DNA of 40,741 nucleotides from Streptomycetaceae bacterium (GTDB lineage: Bacteria > Actinomycetota > Actinomycetes > Nanopelagicales > Nanopelagicaceae), in assembly GCA_027486075.1 (NCBI GenBank), contig JAIXPU010000022.1, positions 1-40,741 of the forward strand, read 5' to 3'. This document shows positions 9,026-16,954 of the stretch, piece by piece (within the stretch, counting starts at the first letter, position 1; the number at the start of each line of letters is the position of its first letter). The position numbers and the translations under genes were made by a program. The notes under the pieces are model-generated. The model did no database searches and was not told where the DNA came from. It saw only the letters and a list, made by a program, of their open reading frames with translations.

Positions 9026-11191
9026 TTACGCCTTATCTATAAATTCTGCAGTCGCATCTGCCTGCACTTGCGCAAGTTCTGACGCCAGAAGTGGGTAGTC
9101 CTGCAACCCGGTATCGAGAAGTGTAGATGCATCTTCGCGGGCAGATTCAATGAGCGATTCATCGCGGAGAACGCGCAGAAGACGAAGATGAGATTTACCT
9201 CCAGATTGGCTAGCGCCAAGCACATCGCCTTCACGTCTTTGCTCTAAATCGATTCGCGATAGTTCAAAACCATCAAGTGTTTCAGCTACTGCATCAAGTC
9301 GAACACGTGCAGAGCTTTCAGGAACTGCGCTTGTCACGAGAAGACATAGACCTGGTGAAGTGCCTCGACCAATACGGCCTCGTAGCTGGTGTAGCTGAGA
9401 AACCCCAAAGCGATCGGCATCCATAATCACCATCACCGTAGCGTTAGGAACATCCACTCCCACTTCAATAACGGTCGTTGAGACCAGGACATCAATCTCT
9501 TTGTTGGCGAATGCGCGCATCGTCGCATCTTTCTCTTCCGCCGATAAACGACCATGAAGCGGTGCGACTTTGAGCCCACTCAGCGGTCCACTCTGCAATT
9601 GCGGGCCAAGTTCTTCAACGGAGGCAATCACAGTTGCGGATTCACCCATGAGAAATTCCATATCGGCATCTTCTGAAATTGCTGCAGAGATACGTGGTGC
9701 CACGATGTAAGCCTGGTGTCCTTGGCTTACCTCTTCCTTGATGCGGTTCCATGCGCGCTCTAGATAACCTGGCTTTTCCAGAACAGGAACAACATGTGTT
9801 GTGATGGGCGCTCGACCCAATGGAAGTTCGCGCAGAGTCGATACATCCAAATCTCCAAAGACTGTCATGGCAACTGTGCGCGGGATAGGAGTTGCTGTCA
9901 TCACCAGCAAGTGTGGTGGGTTTACCGCTTTACTCTTGAGTGCATCTCGTTGCTCCACACCAAAGCGATGTTGCTCATCAACAATAATCAGACCCAAATC
10001 TTTAAACTCAACACTCCCACCGAGAAGTGCATGGGTTCCGATAACAATTCCAGCATCCCCTGAGGCCGCCTTTGCTAACGCTTCGCGTCGGGCCGCAGCA
10101 GTTTGTGACCCAGTAATGAGAGTTACTTGTGTTGCCTTCTCTTGCGCACCCAGCATTCCACCTAGAGAAAGTGGGCCGAGAAGCTTTTCGATAGTACGCA
10201 GATGTTGCGCGGCAAGTACTTCAGTAGGTGCAAGAAGCGCTGCCTGTCCACCATTATCAATAACTGTCAGGGCTGCCCGAAGTGCAACGATTGTCTTTCC
10301 GGAACCAACTTCACCTTGCAGTAGACGATGCATAGGGTGAGGCTGAGCGAGATCATCTGCAATCTCGCGCGCAACCGCGACCTGACCAGCCGTTAATTCA
10401 AAAGGCAGCGATGCATCAAAAGCTGCGAGTAAGCCACCATTTTTCACTGGGCGCGCTACTGCATCGAGGCCCTTGAGCTCGCGCCGTCGAGTAAGCAGGA
10501 GCAATTGCAGAAGCAGCGCTTCATCAAAGGTAATTCTCTGCCGTGATTTCTCCGCGCTATCGAGATCTACTGGATTATGTAGCTGTACCAGCGCTTGGTG
10601 CAAAGTGGGATAGCCATACTTAACGCGCACCCAGTCCGGCATAAAATCTGGAACTTCATCGAGTGCGCCTATTGCAAGTTCTATACATTGAGCAATCTTC
10701 CAGGATGGTAACTTCGAGCTAGCCGGATACATGGGCAAGTATTTGCCAGCGAATCCTTCCACTGCTGAGTCGACATCGCCGCCATCAGCAATTAATTCAT
10801 AATCAGGGTGCGCCAATTGACGTTTGCCGTTGAATACGCCTACCTTTCCAGCGAAGAGCCCCTGCTTTCCTACCTTGAGTTCTTTCTCGCGCCACGCCTG
10901 ATTGAAGAAGGTCAGCGATAACTTGGCCGTTCCGTCAGTGACAACTACTTCAAGGATGTTCCCTTTGCGCGCATGCAACCTTCGACTAGTAGCGCTGTAA
11001 ATCTCGGCGAGAATAGTGACCTCATCACCTTCGATGAGTTCAGAGATATTGGAGAGTTCGCCTCGGACTAAATACCTACGGGGATAGTGATGCAGCAGAT
11101 CTGAAATAGTTGTGTAGCCAAATAGTTCACGCAGTACCTTGGTTGTTCTATCGCCCACGACTCCCACTAGTTTCGAGTCGAGGGTAGCCAT
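9026..11191 (-). CDS. recG: ATP-dependent DNA helicase RecG
   Basis: RecG is a double-stranded-DNA translocase that reverses stalled forks and processes recombination intermediates. From the ATG at 11191 it is 721 aa. An N-terminal wedge domain with an OB fold comes first. The helicase core follows: Walker A QGEVGSGKT near residue 290, Walker B DEQHRFG, MTATPIPRT, and the second RecA-like domain with LRGRIGRG. An in-frame TTG at 11242 would add 17 residues, but ATG 11191 has AATAGGCGC upstream and gives the natural MATLDSKLVGVVG opening. The upstream region is shared with the divergent rpmB promoter. Confidence 0.95.
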   Translation of the reverse strand: MATLDSKLVGVVGDRTTKVLRELFGYTTISDLLHHYPRRYLVRGELSNISELIEGDEVTILAEIYSATSRRLHARKGNILEVVVTDGTAKLSLTFFNQAWREKELKVGKQGLFAGKVGVFNGKRQLAHPDYELIADGGDVDSAVEGFAGKYLPMYPASSKLPSWKIAQCIELAIGALDEVPDFMPDWVRVKYGYPTLHQALVQLHNPVDLDSAEKSRQRITFDEALLLQLLLLTRRRELKGLDAVARPVKNGGLLAAFDASLPFELTAGQVAVAREIADDLAQPHPMHRLLQGEVGSGKTIVALRAALTVIDNGGQAALLAPTEVLAAQHLRTIEKLLGPLSLGGMLGAQEKATQVTLITGSQTAAARREALAKAASGDAGIVIGTHALLGGSVEFKDLGLIIVDEQHRFGVEQRDALKSKAVNPPHLLVMTATPIPRTVAMTVFGDLDVSTLRELPLGRAPITTHVVPVLEKPGYLERAWNRIKEEVSQGHQAYIVAPRISAAISEDADMEFLMGESATVIASVEELGPQLQSGPLSGLKVAPLHGRLSAEEKDATMRAFANKEIDVLVSTTVIEVGVDVPNATVMVIMDADRFGVSQLHQLRGRIGRGTSPGLCLLVTSAVPESSARVRLDAVAETLDGFELSRIDLEQRREGDVLGASQSGGKSHLRLLRVLRDESLIESAREDASTLLDTGLQDYPLLASELAQVQADATAEFIDKA

Positions 11192-11277
11192 GCGCCTATT
11201 CTCTCTACTTACGGGTCTAACGCTCGGTAAATCCCGCTGCAATACGCATGGATTCGCTCTATCCGCCCCCCTCTTGC

Positions 11278-11326
11278 TACCCTTACGCCCTGATTTCGGT
11301 ATGGAATCTTTTTAATCTAGAAGGAG
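11278..11326 (+). promoter_or_regulatory. rpmB promoter -10 (weak) and strong ribosome binding site
   Basis: TACCCT at 11278-11283 fits the TANNNT -10 pattern of actinobacteria, with no clear -35. AAGGAG at 11321-11326 is a near-perfect Shine-Dalgarno sequence eight bases before the ATG at 11335, and it decides the start of rpmB against a longer open frame from 11248. Confidence 0.4.
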
Positions 11327-11334
11327 TACCTCTC

Positions 11335-11520
11335 ATGGCATCTTCATGCGACATCTGTGGCAAGGGCCCAAGCTTTGGTAACAACGTTTCACACTCACAG
11401 GTGAAGACACGTCGTCGCTGGAATCCGAATATCCAGCGCGTGAAGACTTTGGTTGCAGGTACTGCAAAGCGTCAGAACGTATGTACTTCATGCCTTAAGG
11501 CTGGAAAAGTCACACGTTAA
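11335..11520 (+). CDS. rpmB: 50S ribosomal protein L28
   Basis: This is a ribosomal large-subunit protein of 61 aa. It opens MASSCDICGKGPSFGNNVSH and contains RRRWNPNIQ and the C-terminal CTSCLKAGKV. CDIC and CTSC give the four cysteines of the zinc-binding L28 type. It stands alone, divergent from recG and convergent with thiL. A strong terminator follows at 11540-11567, inside the 3' end of thiL. Confidence 0.97.
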   Translation: MASSCDICGKGPSFGNNVSHSQVKTRRRWNPNIQRVKTLVAGTAKRQNVCTSCLKAGKVTR

Positions 11521-11532
11521 TTCGTTAGATAT

Positions 11533-12453
11533 TTACTGAAAATGGCTCCAGGAAACTGGGGCCATTTCCTTTTCTATACCGGTAATTCCTGAGCCTGCAA
11601 CGACTTCGCCGATATGAAGGCCTGGCAAATTCTTTCCTGTGGCAAGAAGAACATGATCTTCTCCTCCACCCAGAATCCATTGCCACACATCAGCGTTGAC
11701 TTCAGTTGCCAAGTTACTGAGCTCGTTGAATTCGCTCGATTGCATGAAAAGAGATTGGTTGAGGGCAAGTGATACCCCAGAGGCAGAGGCCAGTTGCCCA
11801 CCCTGAACCACAAGTGAATCGCTGAGATCGATCATCGCAGAAGCGTTGGCGAAATCAACTGCGTAATCCAGCGTTGGAGCAGAAAATTGCGAGAGCGCCA
11901 TATCTGCAGCTGCAGAGTTAAGTGAAATTTCTTGAGTAAGGAGCTCAAGTCCTGCCGCCGACCAACCGGGAAGAGATGAGAGATAAATGGAGTCGCCAAC
12001 CTGCGCTCCGTTTCGGGTAATCGGTTGAGAGGCTGTACCAACGGCAGTCATGGCTATGACAATCTGAGAAGCGCGCGCAATATCTCCGCCCACAATCACA
12101 GCGCCCGCCAAAGTCGCTTCATGTTGCATGCCCCGCGCCAAATTTTCTATCCAGCTGATCTCTTCACTGCCGGTGAGCGAAACTGCCGCAACCAGATATT
12201 CGCAGCGACCGCCCATCGCTAAAATATCGGCAACATTTGCAGCGGTAATCTTTCGACCAATATCAAAGGGCGAAGACCACTCGGTCTTAAAGTGAACTCC
12301 CTCAACCGCCATATCGGAGCTAATAACCGAGCGTGGTGAAGTTGCAACCACCGCAGCATCATCGCCGATTCCTAGGTGGATTCGTGGATCCTGGCTAGCG
12401 AATATCTTTTGTAACACAGATATAACATCGCTCTCGCTAAATCCCATAGCCAT
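11533..12453 (-). CDS. thiL: Thiamine-monophosphate kinase
   Basis: ThiL phosphorylates thiamine monophosphate to the cofactor thiamine diphosphate. It is 306 aa from ATG 12453. Motifs include GIGDDAAVV near residue 31, SSDMAVEGVHF, the ATP-binding IVGGDIARA and LGGGEDHVLL near the C-terminus, all typical of the PurM/ThiL fold. A longer open frame to 12531 would overlap the divergent Lrp-domain gene, so it was not used; ATG 12447 is an alternative. The last codons of thiL also form the rpmB terminator hairpin on the opposite strand. Confidence 0.93.
   Translation of the reverse strand: MAMGFSESDVISVLQKIFASQDPRIHLGIGDDAAVVATSPRSVISSDMAVEGVHFKTEWSSPFDIGRKITAANVADILAMGGRCEYLVAAVSLTGSEEISWIENLARGMQHEATLAGAVIVGGDIARASQIVIAMTAVGTASQPITRNGAQVGDSIYLSSLPGWSAAGLELLTQEISLNSAAADMALSQFSAPTLDYAVDFANASAMIDLSDSLVVQGGQLASASGVSLALNQSLFMQSSEFNELSNLATEVNADVWQWILGGGEDHVLLATGKNLPGLHIGEVVAGSGITGIEKEMAPVSWSHFQ
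11540..11567 (+). terminator. rpmB terminator embedded in the thiL coding end
   Basis: A 12-bp stem (AAATGGCTCCAG / CTGGGGCCATTT, one T-G wobble) closes on a GAAA tetraloop and is followed by CCTTTTCT on the plus strand. It lies within the last codons of thiL, whose stop is at 11533. Confidence 0.85.
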
Positions 12454-12501
12454 AAGCCTAGGACATGGGATAGCGTTAGGGCGAAGCGAAAGGAAACTCA
12501 T

Positions 12502-12735
12502 ATGTCTGTTCAGGCCTATATCTTGATTCAAACCGAAGTCGGAAAAGCTAACTCTGTTGCGGCTGCTATCAAGGCAATTCCTGGGGTTTCACTCGCTGAA
12601 GGCGTGACCGGTCCTTACGACGTGATCATGCGCGCTGAGGCTCCATCAATGGAAGAGTTTGGTCGCGCAATATTAGGCAAGGTGCAAGCAGTTCCTGGAA
12701 TTACCCGCACTCTGACCTGCCCAGTCACAAATTAA
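12502..12735 (+). CDS. Stand-alone Lrp/AsnC ligand-binding domain protein
   Basis: This 77 aa protein is only the RAM (AsnC_trans_reg) effector domain of Lrp-type regulators, with no DNA-binding helix-turn-helix. The sequence begins VQAYILIQTEVG and has GPYDVIMRAEA and PGITRTLTCPV, the usual core. Such proteins form oligomers and may bind amino acids; the partner here is unknown. AAAGGAAA lies seven bases before the ATG. It is divergent from thiL and meets ddl end to end with one base between the stops. Confidence 0.85.
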   Translation: MSVQAYILIQTEVGKANSVAAAIKAIPGVSLAEGVTGPYDVIMRAEAPSMEEFGRAILGKVQAVPGITRTLTCPVTN

Positions 12736-12736
12736 T

Positions 12737-13804
12737 TTAATTACCGAGCGGACCATTTGTACGAGCGAGTGCGCTCTGTAACAAATGTGAGATCACCTCT
12801 GTGTAGCTAACTCCACTTACCGCCCACATCTTTGGAAAGACCGATGTTGAGGTAAATCCAGGCATCGTATTAAGTTCGTTGATGATTACCTGACCTGAAT
12901 TGGTAAGGAAGAAATCAACTCGCGCTAAACCAGAGCATCCCAGCGCTTTAAAAGCAGCAATGGCTGAACTGCGAATCGCCTCTGCGGCCGTTGCGGTGAT
13001 GGGAGCAGGTAGTTCAATATCGGTTGCGCCATCTAGGTATTTAGCTTCAAAGTCGTAGAACTCAAACTTTGAATCAATCACAATCTTGCCCACGATAGAT
13101 GCTTGAGGTTGGCCATCAATTTCAAGGACAGCGCATTCAATTTCAGAGCCGACAATCGCTTTTTCAATCATTATCTTTGGATCAAAAGAAAAAGCATCTA
13201 GGACTGCAGCGGTGAGATCACCTTCGCTCTTTACCTTTGAAGTTCCACGCGATGAGCCGCCTCGAGCGGGCTTCACAAATACCGGATAACCAAGGTCAGA
13301 AACTTCTTTTGCAATTTCAGCTGAGCGGTTCTGCCAATCGCTCTTTTTTACAACTATTCCTGGCGCCGTCGCTATTCCATGGGATGCAAAGATTGGTTTA
13401 GCAAATGATTTATCCATTGCAACCGCTGAAGCTAGAACCCCTGAGCCCACGTAAGGGATGTCAGCAATTTCAAGTAAACCTTGAATGGTTCCATCTTCAC
13501 CGAATGGCCCATGTAAGAGCGGAAAGACGATATCTATGGCGAGGTTTTTTCCACCGGAGGTAAACCCTGCGACATCTGAAACGACTGCTGGCGCAGATTC
13601 AGGAACGGAAGGAAGAGTTTTGCCAGCAATAGTCATTGGATGGTCTTGTGGAATGAGAACCCATTTACCTGATTTAGCAATTCCAATAAGTATCGGATCA
13701 TATTGAGTGCGATCTATTGCACCCAGTACTCCCCCAGCGGAGATACAAGAGATTTCATGCTCGCTACTGCGTCCTCCGCAGATGATTGCAACGCGCTTTT
13801 TCAT
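12737..13804 (-). CDS. ddl: D-alanine--D-alanine ligase
   Basis: Ddl joins two D-alanines with ATP for the peptidoglycan stem peptide. It is 355 aa and cytoplasmic. The N-terminus KKRVAIICGGRSSEHEIS is typical. The ATP-grasp core shows FVKPARGGSSRGTSKV and the metal-binding INELNTMPGFTSTSVFPKMW. Its ATG overlaps the gpsA stop by four bases (ATGA), so plsC-gpsA-ddl are read as one operon, combining envelope lipid and wall precursors. The same gpsA-ddl order occurs in other actinobacteria. Confidence 0.97.
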   Translation of the reverse strand: MKKRVAIICGGRSSEHEISCISAGGVLGAIDRTQYDPILIGIAKSGKWVLIPQDHPMTIAGKTLPSVPESAPAVVSDVAGFTSGGKNLAIDIVFPLLHGPFGEDGTIQGLLEIADIPYVGSGVLASAVAMDKSFAKPIFASHGIATAPGIVVKKSDWQNRSAEIAKEVSDLGYPVFVKPARGGSSRGTSKVKSEGDLTAAVLDAFSFDPKIMIEKAIVGSEIECAVLEIDGQPQASIVGKIVIDSKFEFYDFEAKYLDGATDIELPAPITATAAEAIRSSAIAAFKALGCSGLARVDFFLTNSGQVIINELNTMPGFTSTSVFPKMWAVSGVSYTEVISHLLQSALARTNGPLGN

Positions 13805-14802
13805 CGGATGAAATTCTCAGCTTTCGTAGTGATCTCCATGAGCTTCTGCAAGGCCGCAGCTGGGGTCAATTGTTCACTGACAATCTCTCCGACTGCTTCA
13901 ATGACAGGCACTTCTATGCCAACGCGATGAGCAATTTCAGCAACTGCGCCTGCAGATGCCACGCCTTCGACTGTCTTTGCTACCTGTTCACGTGCCTGCG
14001 CCATCGAACCTGTACGTCCCAGGACTTCACCGAATGTGCGATTACGAGAAAGTGGCGAACCGCAACTTGCTACTAAATCACCCATGCCGGCAAGGCCTGC
14101 AGCTGAAAGCGGATCCGAACCGTGCGCTGCGCACAGGCGAGCAACTTCATTAAGTCCGCGGGTAATCAACATAGCTTGGGTATTTTCACCAAAACCCATA
14201 CCGATAGAAATTCCGACAGCCAGAGCGATCACGCTCTTTATCGCACCCGCCAGTTCGCACCCCATCACATCGACTGAGGTATAGACACGATAGTACGGAG
14301 TACGGAAGAGATCTCTCATTTGATCAGCCAACTCTTGCGTTGGCGCAGCTGCGACAGCGCCTGCTGGTTGGCGTAGTACAAGTTCATCAGCGAGGTTGGG
14401 GCCAGTTATGAGTGCAATCGCGTGTGGTCCTAGAACATCTTCGATGACTTCAGTCATACGCATCTGAGTGCTGATTTCAATACCTTTGAGGGTGCTGACG
14501 ATGATTGAATCGCTGGAGAAGAAAGGCTTCCACTCTTGTAAAGTCACGCGAAGCTGCTGCGCCGGAATGGCTAGAACATAGATATGAGAATGCGCAAATG
14601 CTTGCGCTAAATCAGTAGTCGCTTTCAGCGATAGTGGGAGTTCGTGGCTACCCAAGTACTTCTTATTTGTATGCGCTGAGTTAATTTCGGCAATCACATC
14701 TTCGCTACGGCCCCAGAGCAGAACATCATTTCCAGCATCGTTAAGAACTTGCGCCATGGTAGATCCCCAGGCGCCTGCTCCGAAAACGGTGACTGTACTC
14801 AT
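13801..14802 (-). CDS. gpsA: Glycerol-3-phosphate dehydrogenase [NAD(P)+]
   Basis: GpsA reduces dihydroxyacetone phosphate to sn-glycerol-3-phosphate, the backbone for phospholipids. It is 333 aa. The Rossmann motif GAGAWGSTMA is at residues 8-17, followed by STLKGIE and TGPNLADE, the catalytic lysine segment GAIKSVIALAVGISIGMGFG, and SRNRTFGE. It overlaps plsC by four bases at its start and ddl by four bases at its end. Its position next to an acyltransferase fits its role as substrate supplier. Confidence 0.97.
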   Translation of the reverse strand: MSTVTVFGAGAWGSTMAQVLNDAGNDVLLWGRSEDVIAEINSAHTNKKYLGSHELPLSLKATTDLAQAFAHSHIYVLAIPAQQLRVTLQEWKPFFSSDSIIVSTLKGIEISTQMRMTEVIEDVLGPHAIALITGPNLADELVLRQPAGAVAAAPTQELADQMRDLFRTPYYRVYTSVDVMGCELAGAIKSVIALAVGISIGMGFGENTQAMLITRGLNEVARLCAAHGSDPLSAAGLAGMGDLVASCGSPLSRNRTFGEVLGRTGSMAQAREQVAKTVEGVASAGAVAEIAHRVGIEVPVIEAVGEIVSEQLTPAAALQKLMEITTKAENFIR

Positions 14803-15578
14803 TTCCTCTTCTTCTTGAAATTACCGGTGCGCGGTAAATCAGATGTGTGAGGGTCAAAGATTACTTCAGGGCGCTTCTGCCCACGAATCTCTTCAAGGAG
14901 CGCCGTAATTGCGCGCATGATTTCAGCAGTTGCCTCAATCAGCGCCTGCGGATCTTCAGCCTTGCCTTTCCAACGTGAGAGATCGACCGGCTTTCCGGCG
15001 CGAATCACAATTGTCTTTCGCGGAAAGAGGCTTAACTTCGTTGTGTAGTTAGGGACTATGAGTTGTGAACCCCACTGCGCAATGGGAATAACCGGAGTAT
15101 CGGTTGCAAGCGCGAGCCTGGCGCAACCAGTCTTGGCAATCATCGGCCACAAATCTGGGTCGCGCGTCAGCGTTCCTTCGGGATAGACACCAAGCATGTG
15201 GCCTTTTTCAAGCAAAATCTTTGCATGATCTACTGCCTTCTTAGCATCGGAAGTTTCACGCTCAACTGGAATCTGACCTGCAGCTAACAGAATCTTGCCG
15301 ATAACTGGAACTTTAAAGACCCCGGACTTTCCAAGGTAGCGAGGTGCGCGACCATTGCGGAAGAGGAAGTGGGTAAAGACCAAGACATCTAGGTAGGACA
15401 TGTGATTGCTAGCAACGATTACTCGTCCAGTCGCTGGGATATTTTCTGCGCCTTTCCAATCTCGCTTCATCACAATATTGAAGATAGGAATAAGAACGCC
15501 AGCGCCAAATTTAAAGGCGCGATTGGTGCCGAGCGGATAACCGCTAGGTGGTGCATAAGAGACCTTGAACTGCGCCAT
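14799..15578 (-). CDS. plsC: 1-acyl-sn-glycerol-3-phosphate acyltransferase
   Basis: This PlsC-type acyltransferase makes phosphatidic acid. It is 259 aa from ATG 15578 (MAQFKVSYAPPSGYPLG). The catalytic motif NHMSYLD (NHX4D) and the substrate motif EGTLTRD are both present, as are PRYLGKSGVFKVPVIG and VIPIAQWG. A hydrophobic stretch near the N-terminus may sit on the membrane. The frame stays open to 15710, but that would run through the hup terminator, so the shorter start is used. The C-terminus is lysine-rich. It is the first gene of plsC-gpsA-ddl. Confidence 0.93.
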   Translation of the reverse strand: MAQFKVSYAPPSGYPLGTNRAFKFGAGVLIPIFNIVMKRDWKGAENIPATGRVIVASNHMSYLDVLVFTHFLFRNGRAPRYLGKSGVFKVPVIGKILLAAGQIPVERETSDAKKAVDHAKILLEKGHMLGVYPEGTLTRDPDLWPMIAKTGCARLALATDTPVIPIAQWGSQLIVPNYTTKLSLFPRKTIVIRAGKPVDLSRWKGKAEDPQALIEATAEIMRAITALLEEIRGQKRPEVIFDPHTSDLPRTGNFKKKRK

Positions 15579-15593
15579 ATCTAGAATCCTAGC

Positions 15594-15636
15594 GATAAAA
15601 AAATCAGGGCCCGCTTGTAGCGGACCCTGATTTTTA
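15594..15636 (-). terminator. Strong hup terminator
   Basis: AAATCAGGG-C-CCGC (15601-15614) pairs with GCGG-A-CCCTGATTT (15620-15633) around a TTGTA loop, with one mismatch. A run of seven T follows on the minus strand. The plus-strand side also has T-rich sequence, so it could work in both directions. It separates hup from plsC. Confidence 0.9.
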
Positions 15637-15648
15637 AGAAATGAAGAT

Positions 15649-16110
15649 TTACTTCTTCTTCTTTGCAACCTTCTTAGCTGGCTTGCGCTTTGCAGGAGCC
15701 TTCTTGGCAACCTTCTTCTTAGCTGCTGCCTTCTTCTTAGCAGGAGCCTTCTTCGCAGCCTTCTTCGCTGCTGGCTTTGCTGCTGCCTTTGGAGCAGCCT
15801 TTACCTCTGGCTTTGGAGCTGGGCCGAGCTTACGATCGCCAGCAATTACTTCCTTGAGAGCCTTTGCAGGTAGGAAGCGAGCCTTCTTTGAAGCCTTGAT
15901 CTTGATGGTTTCGCCGGTGAATGGGTTACGTCCCATACGTGCCTTGCGATCAACCTTCTTAAACTTACCGAAATCATTGATCATGACATCGTTGCCTGCT
16001 GACATGTTACGAACGATTGTGTCGAACACGATGTCTACAGCGTGAGCTGCTTCTTTCTTGCTGCCGTTGAAGTGTGGGGCCAACGCAGCGATGAACTGGG
16101 CCTTATTCAT
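15649..16110 (-). CDS. hup: HU-family nucleoid protein with long Lys/Ala-rich tail
   Basis: HU bends and compacts DNA. Residues 1 to about 88 are a complete HU domain: MNKAQFIAALAPHF, then INDFGKFKKVDRKARMGRNPFTGETI, the conserved DNA-binding arm. Residues about 95-153 form a basic tail of PAKKA-like repeats, like that of mycobacterial HupB and Streptomyces HupS, resembling histone H1 tails. At 153 aa it is longer than the roughly 90 aa of E. coli HU. The mRNA leader is strongly self-complementary and can cover the Shine-Dalgarno sequence AAGGGG. A strong terminator follows. Confidence 0.96.
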   Translation of the reverse strand: MNKAQFIAALAPHFNGSKKEAAHAVDIVFDTIVRNMSAGNDVMINDFGKFKKVDRKARMGRNPFTGETIKIKASKKARFLPAKALKEVIAGDRKLGPAPKPEVKAAPKAAAKPAAKKAAKKAPAKKKAAAKKKVAKKAPAKRKPAKKVAKKKK

Positions 16111-16116
16111 TCAATT

Positions 16117-16185
16117 CCCCTTAAGTTTACGCGTAAATAATTAAGCTTTTGCTTAACTGAGTAAAACTTAAACCTATTTAAGGGG
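16117..16185 (-). promoter_or_regulatory. hup mRNA leader with sequestered Shine-Dalgarno sequence
   Basis: On the minus strand, AAGGGG six bases before the hup ATG is the ribosome binding site. It lies in TTAAGGGG (16117-16124), which is perfectly complementary to CCCCTTAA 53 bases upstream (16178-16185). Between them are a hairpin TTAAGC-AAAA-GCTTAA (16141-16156), the 12-base palindrome TTTACGCGTAAA (16126-16137) and a near-complement pair GTTTTAC/GTAAAC. The folded RNA would hide the ribosome binding site. Function is inferred. Confidence 0.5.
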
Positions 16186-16219
16186 TGAGAGCGTTATTGG
16201 CGCACGCGTGTCGCACTTT

Positions 16220-16308
16220 TATATTCTGCGAAAATTCGCATTTTTATGCGTAAAAAACTCTCATTCTGGAGTTGAGACTTTTACAAGTACTACTCACCCC
16301 GTTGGCAA
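16220..16308 (-). promoter_or_regulatory. AT-rich upstream region of hup with promoter-like elements
   Basis: TTGCCA (16303-16308) and TGTAAA (16280-16285) are spaced 17 bases apart on the minus strand and resemble a sigma-70-type promoter. Closer to hup is a TATAAA box preceded by the inverted repeat TGCGAA-TT-TTCGCA, a possible operator. Which of these is used cannot be told from sequence alone. Confidence 0.35.
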
Positions 16309-16309
16309 A

Positions 16310-16330
16310 AATCAGCGATTTACGCTCATT
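16310..16330 (-). terminator. leuD terminator
   Basis: On the minus strand, just past the leuD stop, AATGAGCG pairs with CGCTGATT (one G-G mismatch) around TAAAT, followed by TTTTTG. Confidence 0.55.
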
Positions 16331-16337
16331 TTGCGCC

Positions 16338-16937
16338 TTAGATTCGGATAGGAAGTGTCTTTGGCTTATATGCAGGGCGCTTTGCCTCAAAGGCATCTAT
16401 GAAATCAGTCTGTTTCAAGGTTAATCCGATGTCATCAAGACCTTCCATGAGACGCCAACGTGTGTAGTCATCGAGTGCAAAGGCCACTGTGACCTCTGAA
16501 TAAGACACTGTGCGTGAATCTAGGTCGACGGTGATTTCAAGGTTTGGATTGGCTTCAATTGCAACCCAGAGAGATTCAACGCTCTCTTGTGGAAGTACTA
16601 CAGTAAGGAGGCCGCTCTTGAGCGAATTGCCACGGAAGATATCGGCAAAGCGGCTAGAGATAACCACTTTAAATCCGTAATTCTGCAGCGCCCAGACTGC
16701 GTGTTCGCGCGAAGAGCCGGTACCAAATTCTGGGCCGGCAACCAGGATGGTGCCCTTCTTAAATGCTTCTTGGTTAAGAACAAAGTCAGGATCGTTACGC
16801 CAAGCTGAGAAGAGGCCATCTTCAAAACCGCTACGTGTAACGCGCTTGAGGTAGACAGCAGGAATGATCTGGTCGGTATCTACATTGCTGCGACGAAGTG
16901 GAACTCCGCTACCAACATGTTTAATGAATTTTTCCAT
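16338..16937 (-). CDS. leuD: 3-isopropylmalate dehydratase small subunit
   Basis: LeuD is the small subunit of isopropylmalate isomerase, which converts 2-isopropylmalate to 3-isopropylmalate in leucine synthesis, working as a complex with LeuC. It is 199 aa. Motifs include NVDTDQIIPAVYLKRVTRSGF near residues 18-38, GPEFGTGSSREHAVWAL near 68-84, and FADIFRGNSLKSGLL. It follows leuC by 17 bases, so the subunits are co-expressed. A terminator follows it. Confidence 0.97.
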   Translation of the reverse strand: MEKFIKHVGSGVPLRRSNVDTDQIIPAVYLKRVTRSGFEDGLFSAWRNDPDFVLNQEAFKKGTILVAGPEFGTGSSREHAVWALQNYGFKVVISSRFADIFRGNSLKSGLLTVVLPQESVESLWVAIEANPNLEITVDLDSRTVSYSEVTVAFALDDYTRWRLMEGLDDIGLTLKQTDFIDAFEAKRPAYKPKTLPIRI

Positions 16938-16954
16938 GGCTATAAGTTCCTCTC

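Noticed and set aside
15579..15710. N-terminal extension of plsC
   Set aside because: The extension would translate through the hup terminator and into the hup coding region, and its sequence is low-complexity antisense of the HU tail.
15649..15830. Direct DNA repeats in the hup 3' part as a repeat element
   Set aside because: The repeats are Lys/Ala/Pro codons of the HU tail, explained by the protein.
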